Below, piece after piece: positions 12,637-34,860 of a DNA stretch of 64,000 bases. The DNA lies in contig NC_059500.1 in the NCBI RefSeq assembly GCF_018139145.2, positions 50,710,663 through 50,774,662 of the forward strand, given 5' to 3'. The notes under the pieces were generated by a model, which did not search any database, was not told the origin of the DNA, and was given only the letters and a program-made list of their open reading frames with translations. Source of the DNA: Gymnogyps californianus (lineage: Eukaryota; Chordata; Aves; Accipitriformes; Cathartidae). The number at the start of each line of letters is the position of its first letter. Positions within the stretch are counted from its first letter, which is position 1. The position numbers and the translations under genes were made by a program.

Positions 12637-15533
12637 GGTGATACAGTCACTGCAATCTAAGTCAAAACAAGATGACATTTTGTTAGGCCAATAACTATTT
12701 GTGAAAAAAGGGTCTATCACCAATTACATCCATGGATTTTGGTTCCCTTAGCATCATTATCAATATTTATTTAGCAATCTCCAAATTTTACATAAATTAC
12801 ACAGCTCTAATTTGTGTGAGAGTTTCTGTCTGACAATACTTTAGAGATCTCTGCTCATATCCAAATCTGAGGCTCCTTTCAGTTTTTCCTTAATGGTGCC
12901 AACCATTTGCTACCCACGTCACAGTTTGTTTTGGCATGGTCATCAGTTCAACATGAACTTAGCTCTATTTTGTCATCATTTCCAGATATGCTTTACAGCT
13001 GCCTTACACAATCCTTATATGAATAAACCTTCATAAGAGCAACAGGGAGGAAAACTCGCGGTGAGAAACATCACATGCTTCCTAACTGCTGCACCTAGGA
13101 CTTCTCAATTAGTACTTTTTTCCAGCTTTTCACTTCCTCTCTTCTCCTCGTGACTTCTGCTACCTGTTCTTGCCTCCATATAACAAGTGAAAGCCTGTAG
13201 TTACACACACTCAATTTTCTGGTGTTTATTTATTTTTCTTAATTTTCTCATATGCTGGCCATTTCAGATTTCAAACCTAAAGCAGTTTTTCCCCATCAGC
13301 TTAGCTCAGGAACAAACACCAAGCAGCTTCAATGAATGGCAGGAACTTTTTCTCCACACCCAGACATAGTTCAGAGTACTGCAAATAGTGACCAAAGAAA
13401 GAAGGACTTGTGAGATTCTTATCAAGAATGGGTCACACACAGTTCTCCACATTCCTTCCCCCTCTAATTCCTGTGCTTGCTGTTTCTTTTCTTTTTAAGT
13501 CTGTTATAAAAATCTGCCTTGCTTCCTTCATTTGTGTGTGGCAGCCATAACTAGCAGGCAGGTCTCCTCATTCTCTGACCCACAAGACTTCGGGCCTGCT
13601 CTAAAACATGAGTGTATGCTTTTGCTTTAAGGATTGAATGGCTTTAATAGTTAACGTCCTCTTCACAAGATCCGATCTTGCCATGCCGTTTTCCTTCAGC
13701 TATCAAGCTTCTGTATGCTTCTTTTCATCGACTGAAGTAAAAACACTTTACAAAGGAAGCTCTATTATCTTCATTTTATAAATCAGTCAAATGAGTCACA
13801 GAGGTAAAATGTACTAGCTAAGAACAATCAGCAGGTCAGTAACAGAGCTAAGAATAAAATCCAGGTCTCTTGACCCCAATCCAAAGTACATTGGATCACC
13901 CTGCTTTAATCCATTGAAATCACTAAAGTGTATGACTTATTAAGTTCCTACTCAGTACAAGCAAGAATGGCAGAAACAGGCATTTAAGTTGAAATCCAAG
14001 CTGCTGCTTGTGTACCTGAAATACTGATTGGCTAGGCTGTAAGTAAAACCAAGAGCACAACTCAAATGACCTTAGTCTAATTTACATTTGTGCCATGGGT
14101 GCCACAGGTGAAAGTTTTCTTCCTAAATATCAGTTATGTACGTAAATTTTTGTTGTTCTCCATGCCCCATGCTTGGTAAGATGGATTAAGATGATAACCC
14201 GTCTTCTACTCGCCTAGCCAAGAGTACTTGTCTTCCTATTTACATCATTTGCAATGTATGAATTACATATCTCCTTGCAAATGCTAAGTGTGCTTTGAGC
14301 ACACCTGGTACTCACTGAAACCACTGAGGTTAACACAGCACGTAGAAGGCATGACCCTTGCTTTTGCCTAATAACTTAATGTCTAGGAGAGCTGCCTCAG
14401 ACTGAAGGAGCTCAATCCAAATTACTTGCCATTTCTGCTGAAGTTGCGGTCAGACAGAAAGAGAGACAAGAGACAGCTTGACTTTATAGTCTGACAATTA
14501 GACGGTTGAGTACATGATGTGGGATTCAGTAGTCTGAATCCAGGAACTTCTCTGTATATCAGCTAATGACTGCTAAAGTAGATTCAGTAAGCCATCATGG
14601 GAAGACAATCAGATGATTTATTGGTACCCAGTTATCATGAGAGAGAGGAGGTGAGGCTTGAATCCAGATTCCTCAAGCCCTACCTCAGGCTGTAAAGGCA
14701 GGTGTCAGTTTGTTGCTCTCCTACTGGCTCATGTTGAATAAATTCAACAGCAGTTGCATATGGCTGTTTTTCCAAGTCTATTCTACAGCCTGATGCCTAG
14801 GGCCTTCTCTAAAAGTGCAGTAGATGCAGGTTTAAATTCCCGCAGCAGAGAATTGAAGCAAGGTCTCTCATTGCTGGGGAGAATGCCCTGCCATGGGGGT
14901 AGTGGGAGAGAGACAGGGAGTGAGAGAGTGAAAAATCAAAATAAAATTAAGGCTGCTGACAGCTGTCCTTTCAAATGGATGTTCCCTTCATGCAGCTGTG
15001 TTTGAACACACAGCTGAAGTGTCCAAATGCCGGAGTGGCTTCTTGGTGGTGAATCTCTTTTCACAGATCCACCTAAAAGCAGCAATAAGATCAAAACTAT
15101 GTTCTGTGAATAAAGCTGGATTTCAAACACACTGCTCCCTTCAAAATTCCCTTGTAGCTCCCTACCTGGCATGCTGGCTATTTTGAAACACATTTCCACT
15201 CACCTAGCCAAAGTGTCTACTTGTATTTTGGATTCAGCTTCTGTCCCATTCTAGACTTGACCTTTTCACAAAAGTACCTCGTAAAAGAATTCTGGATATA
15301 AAGGCTAGGTGAAGTCAGATGACATTGGCTGCTGGTAAGTTAACTAAATTTAACCAGATTTTACAGAAATATGCATGAAAAAGACTTGCAGGTGAGCCCA
15401 GAAGAGTTAGTGGAATTCTGTTAAAATCAACCCAGAATTAGCATTGCAAAGGTGACTTATTGATGCCTAGATGTGATGAAAGAGGAGGTGAAGCCTGAGG
15501 CAAACATATCAAGACACCTGACAGTTTATGCTC
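12637..15533. other. Region downstream of TYRP1, no gene recognised
   Basis: AT-rich with only short unremarkable open frames. May include distal TYRP1 3' UTR if later poly(A) signals are used. Confidence 0.5.
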
Positions 15534-15539
15534 TTTATT
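15534..15539 (-). terminator. TYRP1 proximal poly(A) signal AATAAA
   Basis: AATAAA on the minus strand about 81 bases after the TYRP1 stop, followed on the sense strand by a GT-rich stretch (TGTCAGGTGTCTTG), as expected for a cleavage site near 15,510. This would give a very short 3' UTR. Longer forms using signals further left are possible. Confidence 0.55.
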
Positions 15540-15619
15540 TTAAAGCAGATGGATGACCACCATTTATAAAATACAGCAAAATAAACAGTTTCAGTCAGAT
15601 GCAAAAAAGTGCCGTGTCT

Positions 15620-25750
<10,131 letters not shown>

Positions 25751-25858
25751 GATGGCAGATCCAGCAGAGCCGGCTCCTTCCGAGAGCTGGCTGTCCACGC
25801 ACGCTGACTTCTCCTCTCCTGTGACAGGACACCCAGCTCCCTCTACAGAAAGAGAGAA

Positions 25859-25885
25859 GGGGGGGGGGGGGGGGGGGGGGGGGGG
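25859..25885. repeat. 27-base G homopolymer followed by (GA)n
   Basis: An uninterrupted run of 27 G on the plus strand, followed by GAGAGAGAGAGAGAAG. On the TYRP1 sense strand it is a C27 run forming the upstream part of the intron-1 polypyrimidine tract, about 15 bases from the acceptor. Its length is likely polymorphic and unreliable in the assembly. Confidence 0.9.
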
Positions 25886-26569
25886 AGAGAGAGAGAGAAG
25901 AATAAAAACAAGTGATACAAACCTCCAGGCTACCCCTTCCACCCCAGAAAGTGCGTCCAAACCCTGCGCTTCAATACTCTAACTGGAAAAGCGAACAACT
26001 CTGACTACGGACACTAATGTTCTGCTCTTCTCTCATTATCTGCACAAAAGCTAGTAACTACCTAGCACTATGTTTGCTCATTGACTTCAAAGTGCTTCCG
26101 AAATGTTCATTAACGTTGTACATCTGCCAGCCAGATTTACTTCACTACCACAAAATGCTAAAACCTAAGGCACCAGTTTTTTTCACCTTTTTTTCCACCC
26201 CCCCTCCCACCTTGTTCATGTCTTTCTTTTCTGTATTTAACTAGCGTATCTTGTTCTCTACTCAGCAGTTCCCCACTGTGTTCCCTTGCTGTTCTCTAAT
26301 GGCAGCTCCACCAGAAAGTGAAGCTACAGCACTCCATGTATTGTACCTGTTCTCTCCTTCTGGTACCTCTCCTCTGCTGAGATCCTGTTCTATCTCTGCA
26401 CGTCCTATGCCTGTGTCTAACCCGAAATAAGCACTGCTAATTTCTCTCCTAGTTCAGTCTGCTTACTAATCCTTCTTCTACCAACACAGTATGGCTTGGC
26501 CTCACCCTCCTTCTTCTATTAATCCCCTTTCTACTTCAGTGCATTTCCCTGGACTTTAAGTACTTGAAC
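25886..26569 (-). other. TYRP1 intron 1 / exon 1 / promoter-proximal region
   Basis: Between the candidate M-box and exon 2. It should contain the noncoding first exon, but I cannot fix its borders. Pyrimidine-rich patches occur at about 26,180-26,230. No coding sequence is seen. Confidence 0.45.
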
Positions 26570-26580
26570 AGCACATGATT
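26570..26580 (-). promoter_or_regulatory. Candidate M-box (MITF site) of the TYRP1 promoter
   Basis: The minus strand reads AATCATGTGCT, one base from the classical M-box AGTCATGTGCT found in tyrosinase-family promoters, and includes the MITF core TCATGTG. It lies about 0.73 kb upstream of exon 2, a suitable distance for a short noncoding exon 1 plus a small intron. A TATA-like TACTTAAAG occurs roughly 15 bases downstream on the sense strand. Exon 1 itself was not resolved; GTAAGC near 26,461-26,466 is one possible donor. Confidence 0.5.
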
Positions 26581-29500
26581 TCTTTCATGCTTATCTCCTT
26601 GTGATTTTACAAGTTTTAGCAAAGGTCAGAGACAAATACCTGAATTCAAACCAGCACAACTGTGAAGTTGTTTTTTTTTTTTAATTACTTGCAAAGAAAG
26701 GCTCACTTGAAAACAGACAAAGAACGCTGGAGAAATTCACATTTAACAGACATCTAAAAAAAAAAAAATCTTCAAATGGCATTTTCAAGATCAGGCCAAA
26801 GTAAGTGACAAAGATACATTATTCAGAAAATGAAACACTCCAATCTTAAACTTACGGCTTTCAGTTTAACTATTTATTTTGATAATCAAACAAAAAGACA
26901 ACGATCATATTGGAGTATCCTGAAATGCTAAATTCTGAGCAGGTGCTATGAAGGGTAATGAAACAAAGAAACAGAGAAAAAGTCTCTGAAATGAACAAAA
27001 TGCTTCTCTATTCTTTGCAAGGACAATTTCCACTGAGCAAAACTGGCCTTATTCAATCTCTTACTCTTTTTCTGATCTATCAATAAGCATGACTTTCAGT
27101 GGGGTGAGGATATTTTGTCAAGAAACATCTGAAATGGCACCAAGATAACACATTAACAAGTTTTCTGGGAAAAGGTTCAACCACAGTGTAACTGACATTG
27201 AGCAGAAAATGGATTACCGACTCTTTCTTCTGCTTCTCTAGATGCAAGTCAAAATGTGAGAGTACACCCAATTCTGGCAGGCCACAGAAACAGTTTTTTT
27301 GTGCATTTATTCTTGCCAACCTGCCATGGACCACAGCAGTGAACATTACCATCTGTGGCTTGTATAACCAAACATGCTATAGCTTGCTTCAGTGTAGGAC
27401 CAAAGCTTTTAGTACACTTCCCCTTGTCTTTAATTCATTCTCCATTTGCAGACAGGAATATTTGATAATCCTTACATGAAACTCTTTCCTATTCTGGCTT
27501 TCATTTTATTCTCCATTTGAGCCTATTTTCTGTTCTTTACTAGCTTATTCTGTAACCTGCTCCTTTCTAAGCTTAAACCTTTTCTCTTTGAACATGTCTA
27601 TTGGGACACATGCAACACAAATTCACTGTTACCACATCAGAAGGTAAACCAGAGCTAGTAAAAAAACTCTTGAGATTTTATCTGAAAAGAGCTCCCAGAT
27701 CAAAGAAGAAGCATACAGGTTTTAGCTATGAATATTTAGCAAATACAGCAAATTCATAATAAGCTTAGAAGGGATAAATCCTGCTCCTTAGACAAAGCCC
27801 CAGTGACAAAGAGCAAACATATACTGACTGGGGTTGCCTGGCATCATAAAACTCCCCCTTATAATGATGGACATGATGTAGACCTTTTGTAAGCCTTCTG
27901 CATAGCCAGCACCTATGAATTTTGTTCAGCAGACTACCAGAGCTGCACAGCTGAGGATCATTTCCCTTCTTTGCCCCGAGATGTTCCCTTGGGTTTCCTG
28001 CTGGAAATCTTGCTGAACAGTTTGGTGGCATGCAATCCCTTTTATAGTCTTTATTTTGATATTCTTGCCCTTAGAGACTCCTGCTCCCTTACTGTGCCTG
28101 GAAAGATTTGACCTTGGAGATTATCCAAATGCACAATATCTGTGTTTCTGTGGCTCTGTTCAGAAAGGGCTTGTCTAGATAAGCAAGGTAATGAGGAAAA
28201 AGTCGGTGTGTGAACCCCTATCTCACTAATTGCCTCTGTGGACTAAAAGCCCTGCAAAGAGAGTTAGTTAATACGCTAGGCATTCACATATAGTTTGCAC
28301 AATTTTCCTTGTGTAAACATCAGTTCTTGATGCTGAGGACAGGTCTCTATGCAGCCACACGAGGTTTAGCTGTGGCCTACTGCAGAATGTTATGAAAATA
28401 CAGCCAGTTCTATTTGTGGTGATGAAAGCTGATGTGGTGGTTCTGTCTTACCTCATGCCATTAGCTATACAGTCAGCCATCAGTTCTCTGGGAGCTACCC
28501 TGTGGTATTTACTGAGTGCCCAAGATTTACAAATTCTTTAAACTATGATGTATTTTGAGAGCTACCGTAAATCTTCAGACACATAGACCCCTAGAAAAAT
28601 TAGATTTTGTCAACTTTGCCAAAGTTGTATGGGAAGTGGTTTAGTGTTATTATTGTTATTTGTGTGTCACCTCTGGTGTGATGACACCACACTGCAAGTG
28701 TTTGTGAACTGAATATCGGAGTGGTCAAGTGGATGAATTTGGCAGTGGGCAAATGAGCATCTGAAATGAAGGTACAACTCTGGTAACCTTCGTCATCACA
28801 GTCTTAACCTTCTGAGGGTTTGGAAACCAACAGCCTCATCTTCAACTGGTGTAAACTAATCCATGATTTACATCACTTGTGGATCTTAGTTAGGTCTTAA
28901 ATGCTGTAGCTTCTTTTTGTTAGTTTTTAGTGTTGTTTGTTTTTTTTCTTTTTCTTTTTCCTTGTAAGTACCATCATTAGTCAATCTTTTTACAAAATAA
29001 GCCAGCTCCTCAGTTTACAGAGCCAGCTTTGAATTGCTCTGAATTTCTTTTTCCTTCCCAGTAGAAGAAAATAATGCTGCTTTTATGAAAAAAGCAGAGC
29101 TAAATATCACTTATATGATAAGTGGGGGCTTTGAAGATGATTCAGAAATGACCTTCTGTTTCCTATATCTAAACACCTCAGTACAAACACAAATGTTGAG
29201 AAAATTTGTGTTCACATATGAATCCAAATGCTGCATGGGATCTTTCTTTCTGAAAAGTGAGTTACTAGAGCACACTTAATCCTCATCTGTGTCTAGATGT
29301 GAAAATGTGAAAACATAATTTTCCAGAATGAAACTATATGTATTATATAGTAAAATTAAAGTGATTTTTAATTCATTAGATTTTAAAAATATTAAAATGA
29401 GTATGAGAAGCCATAGTCATCTTTTCGTTTGAACTGAGAAATGTCATTTCAGGCATTTATATATAAAACTGACATCTCTATTCACTGAACATGATATACA

Positions 29501-30029
29501 GTTCTAGTGTCTTATAAAGAGATTGTTATTATTGTTAACACAGATGGCTCACTTTTGCTTTGCTCTATAGCTACACATAAATAAAATAAGGTTATTGAAA
29601 GTGCAGGCAAGTTGTCAGGAGAAGAGTACTGGAAAAAAGATACTTCTGTCAATCATTTTTAAAAGTAAACTTGCATTTTTCATGGAAAGGAATTTCCTGA
29701 GATGGCAGGTATGCTAGAATTTGCCGCTGGATCATATAGTACTGCAAGACCTTTACCTCAGCTTGAAAATGTCAGTATTTCTTGAGATGTGTCATAACCT
29801 GTGATGTATATACTGGAAAATATGAAACGACATTTTTCTTTTTTCTGACTAAATGAGGCTTTCATATTGAAAGTTAAAGAAACAAGGTTGTTTTAACCAT
29901 TCCTCCTCCTCTTCCCTCCAAAAAAGAAAAAAGTTCAATTGAAGTTGCAGAGCTTCTCCTAAGGACATTAGAAGGCAGAAATGGAAGACCAGCTCCTCTG
30001 GTAAAGCTGGCAGAACCTCTGAAACGTTC
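26581..30029. other. TYRP1 upstream region, no gene recognised
   Basis: AT-rich. Contains short A and T tracts (about 26,670 and 26,757). Upstream pigment-cell enhancers would lie here or further right, but none can be identified by reading. Confidence 0.45.
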
Positions 30030-30530
30030 GTGAAAAATCTGAATAGGATCCCATGTTCTGTCAGCACCCTGGGTACATACCCCCTCATGGGGGTCTCAAT
30101 GGGATGAGTTAAGGGGCTCAGCGGCATGCATTAAGGCACCCAGTAGGACAAGTTGAAGGTCAACTCCACCACTGGTGAGAAGCCAGGATCTTGGGCTGCC
30201 CTCCTTCCCCGGGGAGCTGCTTTTTAGCAGAGGCTGTCCCTGCTACCCCTGCCTAAGCCATGTTGCAGCTGCTCAGCAGCTCTGTCTGTGCCTAGGCTGG
30301 CTGGCATTCACCATCGGCTCCTGACTCCCTTCCCATGGGGAGCAGCCAGCCCTTGCTCCTCCCTGACACCTTCACCTTCCAGCTTTGTGTCTTGATCATT
30401 AGAGACTGTCACTTTGCTCTAAGCCTGATGGTTGCTCTGTGCTATCCAGGGATTTGGGATTCTGAGCTGTACTTGCTCTTGAGCTGTGCTTGGGTATCCC
30501 TCAGCAGCAATATTTACCTGTTTATATATG
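30030..30530. repeat. GC-richer segment, possible unrecognised dispersed repeat
   Basis: About 500 bases richer in GC than both sides, with phrases such as CATGGGGAGCAGCCAGCC that look repeat-derived. I cannot assign a family, and no coding frame is convincing. Confidence 0.3.
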
Positions 30531-32370
30531 TCATCACAGTGTAACGTTGCATGGTTAAATAACTGAAATAGATAAAGAGTATATGAGATCACGCAAAACA
30601 AATTGGTTAAACTTGTGTATGTAACGATTTGTGCTTTAATAATCCCTAAACAGATGTTCATGTCTGCAGGAAAAGTATCATATTTTAAGCCATAGATTGT
30701 ATTAAAAGACTTGATTATGGTACCAGTTTCCCAGCGAGCCCAGCGGTATCTTTTACAGGAGATAGCATGACTACAACCACTTGGATCATTAATTTTTGTA
30801 TGATTTCTGGTAAGATGTTTCTTTCAAAAGCATTTTTCTGAAAAAGCAAAGAATTACATAAATTTCAATTTTGGGAAGAAAGGAAAGAAATTTCAGAAAT
30901 GAACATGTTTGAATAGATTTTACAGTTTTAACTGTAAGATCATTCCATTTTACTTCAGTAAGCTAAAGAAATCTAGAATTTTATGTGAAATGAACTAGGC
31001 AAACTTTGGAACCAATTGACAATATCTCACATCTTAAAAAATAACAAGTTTAATGACAAAACTGTTTTAGAAACAAAGAAAAAAACATTAATATACAATC
31101 CAACTTTTGAGTTTCCAAAGGAGCAGGGCTTTTTGATAAGTGCACAGAGACTGATGGCACAGGTAGGTGGTAATAACACTAACAACACATTTTCAAATGA
31201 CTCGAATGCATTTTTGAGTAAATGTCAAGGTCCTGAGTTTGACAGCCCAAATATTTTAAAGCTTATTTCCTTTTTTTCTTTTTTTTTTTTTCCTCAGCTT
31301 CCACTTTTTCATTTGATACTTTTGAAGAAATATTTCTTGATGTGTGTGAACCAAGATGGAAAATGAAGTCTGGCTGCTCACAATACAAGCCAAGTTTTCC
31401 CACACTTCATGTTGGTTACTGTCCATTGATGAATGTATACCAGCCCAAAATGAAGGACTTCCTTGTCACATGCATCCGCATCATTAGGAAGAAGCTGTCA
31501 GCATCCAGTAGTGGTATTTGACCTTATGATTATGTTTTTGCAGATCAGAGGCACTTCTTTTTTTTTTTTTTCCCCTGCCTTAATCCCAGCCTACTTACTT
31601 TAAAAGTACTGTTTTTCCAGTCTTCTTCTAGGTCTGCTCTTTCTCTTTCATTCCTTCTAGTATACCACACTTCATTTTTTATTTTGACAGCTCCATTTTT
31701 ATGCTCTAGAGTTTTTACTCTGTGTTGCAAGCACCTATCTTGGGGCCTTGGGTTGTTTCTTACTGCTTGTCTCTACAGGGATCCTGAATAATGTCTTTCC
31801 TCTTTCAGTTTATGTCACTCCTAGGCTTTTCTGGCCACTCTTTGGTGCCTTCACTCAATCCTGCAGACCTGGTTCCAGTTCTGAACAGGGTATGACTCAC
31901 CTCAGGTCAATGCCAGTGTAATATCACATGCGGGCGCAGCGCTCAGCTAGCAACATGCACTCACTGCACTGGGTCAGTATCACCTACAACCTCAGCCAAT
32001 TTTGTTAATGGTTGGTAAAGCACAGTACCAAGCATGATTAAAATCAGGCCTTCATCTCTACTTCTGTTTTCCTTTTCTGATTAAATTGTCTATTCTTCAG
32101 GTCTTTCCCTCATCTGTATTTCTTACAAATCCTTGCTTAGTTTTTCTTGTTCTTCTAATATCCTGTTAGCTTTGGTACTAGTGACACTCATTTATACAGA
32201 GACATTATAGGTACTCAAAAGATGTTTCAATACATAAAATCTCACTTTCTTTTTTTTCCCCAACTGTTGAATTTAATATTACCAGTGATTTGAACTGGAA
32301 TGTTTCTAAGAATAATTACAAAAGCAGAAGTAGCTGTCTAGACCTTAGGTGCGAAGGTCCAAGGGAGCAA
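30531..32370. other. Intergenic, no feature seen
   Basis: AT-rich with T-tracts at about 31,270-31,292 and 31,558-31,572. No gene recognised. Confidence 0.5.
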
Positions 32371-34860
32371 AATCACAGAATGAGAGGATCGCTCAGGCTG
32401 GAAGGGGCCTGGTCTCATTAGTCCAACCTCCTGCTGAAAGCAAGGTTGACACTGAATTCAGAACAGGTTGCTCAGGTCTGTATCCAGCTGGATCTTAGAA
32501 AACTCAAAGTATGGAGATGGCACAACTTCTCCATGCTGCAGTTCCACTGCTGGGCTGTCCTTGAGGTGGCTGTTTTTTCTTCCTTACTCTAGGCCAGAAC
32601 CTGTCCTGTGTTTTTGGAAGCCAACATTGGCAGGCTGCTGTTGGGTGCCCTCAAAGCTGTCCTTTCTCCCAGCTGAAACAGCTCCAGTCTCACGGCCTTT
32701 CCTTGTGGGGCAAGGGCTCCATTCCTCCCTCTGTCCAGGTCCCACTGGACTGCAGCCTGGCTCTCAAGTGTGGTGATGGCCCCCGCTTTGGTGTCAGCTG
32801 TAAATTTGATGTACTTGCCCTCTGTCCCCTCATCTGGATCACTGGTAGAACTGTCAAGCAGTACAAGTTCCAGGATAAGCCCTGTGGTACCCCACTTGTT
32901 ACCCACGAGAGCATGAACACATTTTCCTTTTTCTGCCTTTTACTGTTAGTGTGAGAGTAGAAGCTCTTCCTCTTGCCCCTGATGTCACTTGCAAATTTTC
33001 AACTTTGCTGAGCTTCAGTTTTCCTAACACCATCCCGGCATGCCTAGGCAGTGCTTCTTCTATATTCCTCTTATTTTGCCAGTCCCTGTTTCCACTTCCC
33101 ATACAGATTCCTTTTCCATCACAGCTGTTGTGAGTTTCCTGTTTTGCCACGTTGGTCTCTTGCTGTGCCTATTCCTTTTTCCATCAAGAGGGATGGCTCT
33201 TGTGACTGAAGGATGCTGTCCTCAAGACCTGCCAGATTTTCTTTGTCCTTCAGTGCTGCTTTCAATGGGACTTGCCACATCAGTTCTGCAAATAATCCAA
33301 AGTCTGCTTTCCTCAAATCCAGGGTCAGTGCTCTGTTGCTTTCGTTCCTCTCTCTCCTGAGGCCCTTAAACTCCACTGTTTCATGGTTACTACAACCATT
33401 GGTTATCACATCCACAACCAGTTCTTCCTTATTAGTGAGTAACAGATCAAATTATGTGCCAGCCTTGGCTGGCCCATTGAGCACTTCTATCCTTGGTAAT
33501 CTCTTGGTATCCAGGAATCTTACACAGAAATTTTCTTGAGCATGCTGTCTTGCCAGCAGATGTCAGGGAGGTTAAAGTCTCCCATGGCAACCAGGATTTT
33601 TGACTTGCAGACTTCCTCCAGTGGTTTGAAGAAGGCTCTGCCCACTTCTTCACCCTGTTTGGGTGGATGCTATCCCACCATGATGTGGTGGCCATTATTG
33701 GCCTGGGCCTGAGTCACAAGCTTCCACATAGCCTGTAATCTAACCCATTAAAAAGCATAAATTTGAACTCTTCCTTCACATAAAGGGCAACCCCCTCCTC
33801 CTTGTCATCCCTGCCTGTCTTTTCTGAACAGCCTGTATCCCACCATCAGAGAATTCCATGGCTGTGGAGTGTCTCAGTCATTTTAGTGGTGACCACATGC
33901 GGAGCTCTAACTCCTCTTGCTTGTTTCCAAGGTTGTGCTCATTTGTGTGCAGGCACTTGAGGTGAGTCTCCTTTCAACCTGTTTTATCATTTTCAAAACC
34001 TGCCTTGCTCCCACACTCTACATATATCACCTATGACTTCTGCTTCTGAGTTAATTGCTAACAGCTATCATCAGCCTCCCTGGTACCTAGTTTAAAATCC
34101 TTCTTGTCAGGCTGGCATGCCTGTTGACAAAGATGCTCTTACTCCACTTTGTCAAGCAGATCCCATCTGTTGATAGTGGTCTTAATTCCTCAGAGATGGA
34201 CTCATGACCGTAAAAGCCAAAGCGCTGCCTGAAACACCAGCCCTTCAGCCAGCTGTTAATTTAAAAGTCGTGCCCTTTTCTACTCAAGCCTTTCCTTTTC
34301 ATCTATAGGATGTAGGTGAACACTACTCAGGTTTCCACCGGTAGCTGTCAAATCTCACTTCTGGAAGTCATGTTTGCCTCCAGAATTTTGTAGTACGTTT
34401 TCTTTTAGTCCAAGTGTCCCTTGGCAGCACCTTGACAGCACCATGCCCATGTGGATGACCAACAAGGGGTATTAGTCTGAGACCCAGACTAACCTTGGCA
34501 GTATCTCTCCAACATCCCAGATCTGAGCACCTGGCAACCAACAAATCACCTGTGACAACATGCCAGGTCAGCAGACAAGTGCCCCATTCCCTGCAGGAGG
34601 GAATCTCCAGCCACTGCCACCTCCCATTTCTTCTTCCTGTGCTCAGTGCTTAGGTGCAATGGGCTCTGAAAACAGCTCTGGCAGAGTTTGCTCCCCTTTC
34701 CTGGCTGTTTGGATACTACACCAGTTGTGAAAATTAAGTTTTCAAGGCAGACAAGAAATCCTTCTCCTGCTGTCAGATATCATAAGCTTTCAACCTCTCC
34801 CTTCTTGGGAGTCTCCAGTCATCGCTTGCTCAACTGCAGCCCAGACTTACACTAAATAAT
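32371..34860 (-). mobile_element. CR1 LINE, minus orientation, internally deleted and decayed
   Basis: The left end is the antisense CR1 3' end (AATCACAGAATGAGAGG, then CTGGAAGGGGCCT). 32,570-32,900 resembles RT C-terminal sequence (CCTGTGGTACCCCACTTG antisense). At about 33,540-33,600 the minus strand reads VAMGDFNLPDICW, the AP-endonuclease motif of ORF2. About 34,090-34,200 resembles the inter-ORF part. The central RT seems missing, because RT C-terminal and endonuclease parts lie under 1 kb apart. Frames are broken throughout. Confidence 0.8.

Noticed and set aside
25751..25960. An upstream in-frame ATG (about 25,958) extending TYRP1 by 70 residues
   Set aside because: The extension is translated from the poly-C tract and intron acceptor. 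The leucine-rich signal peptide starts at 25,750 and matches family length.
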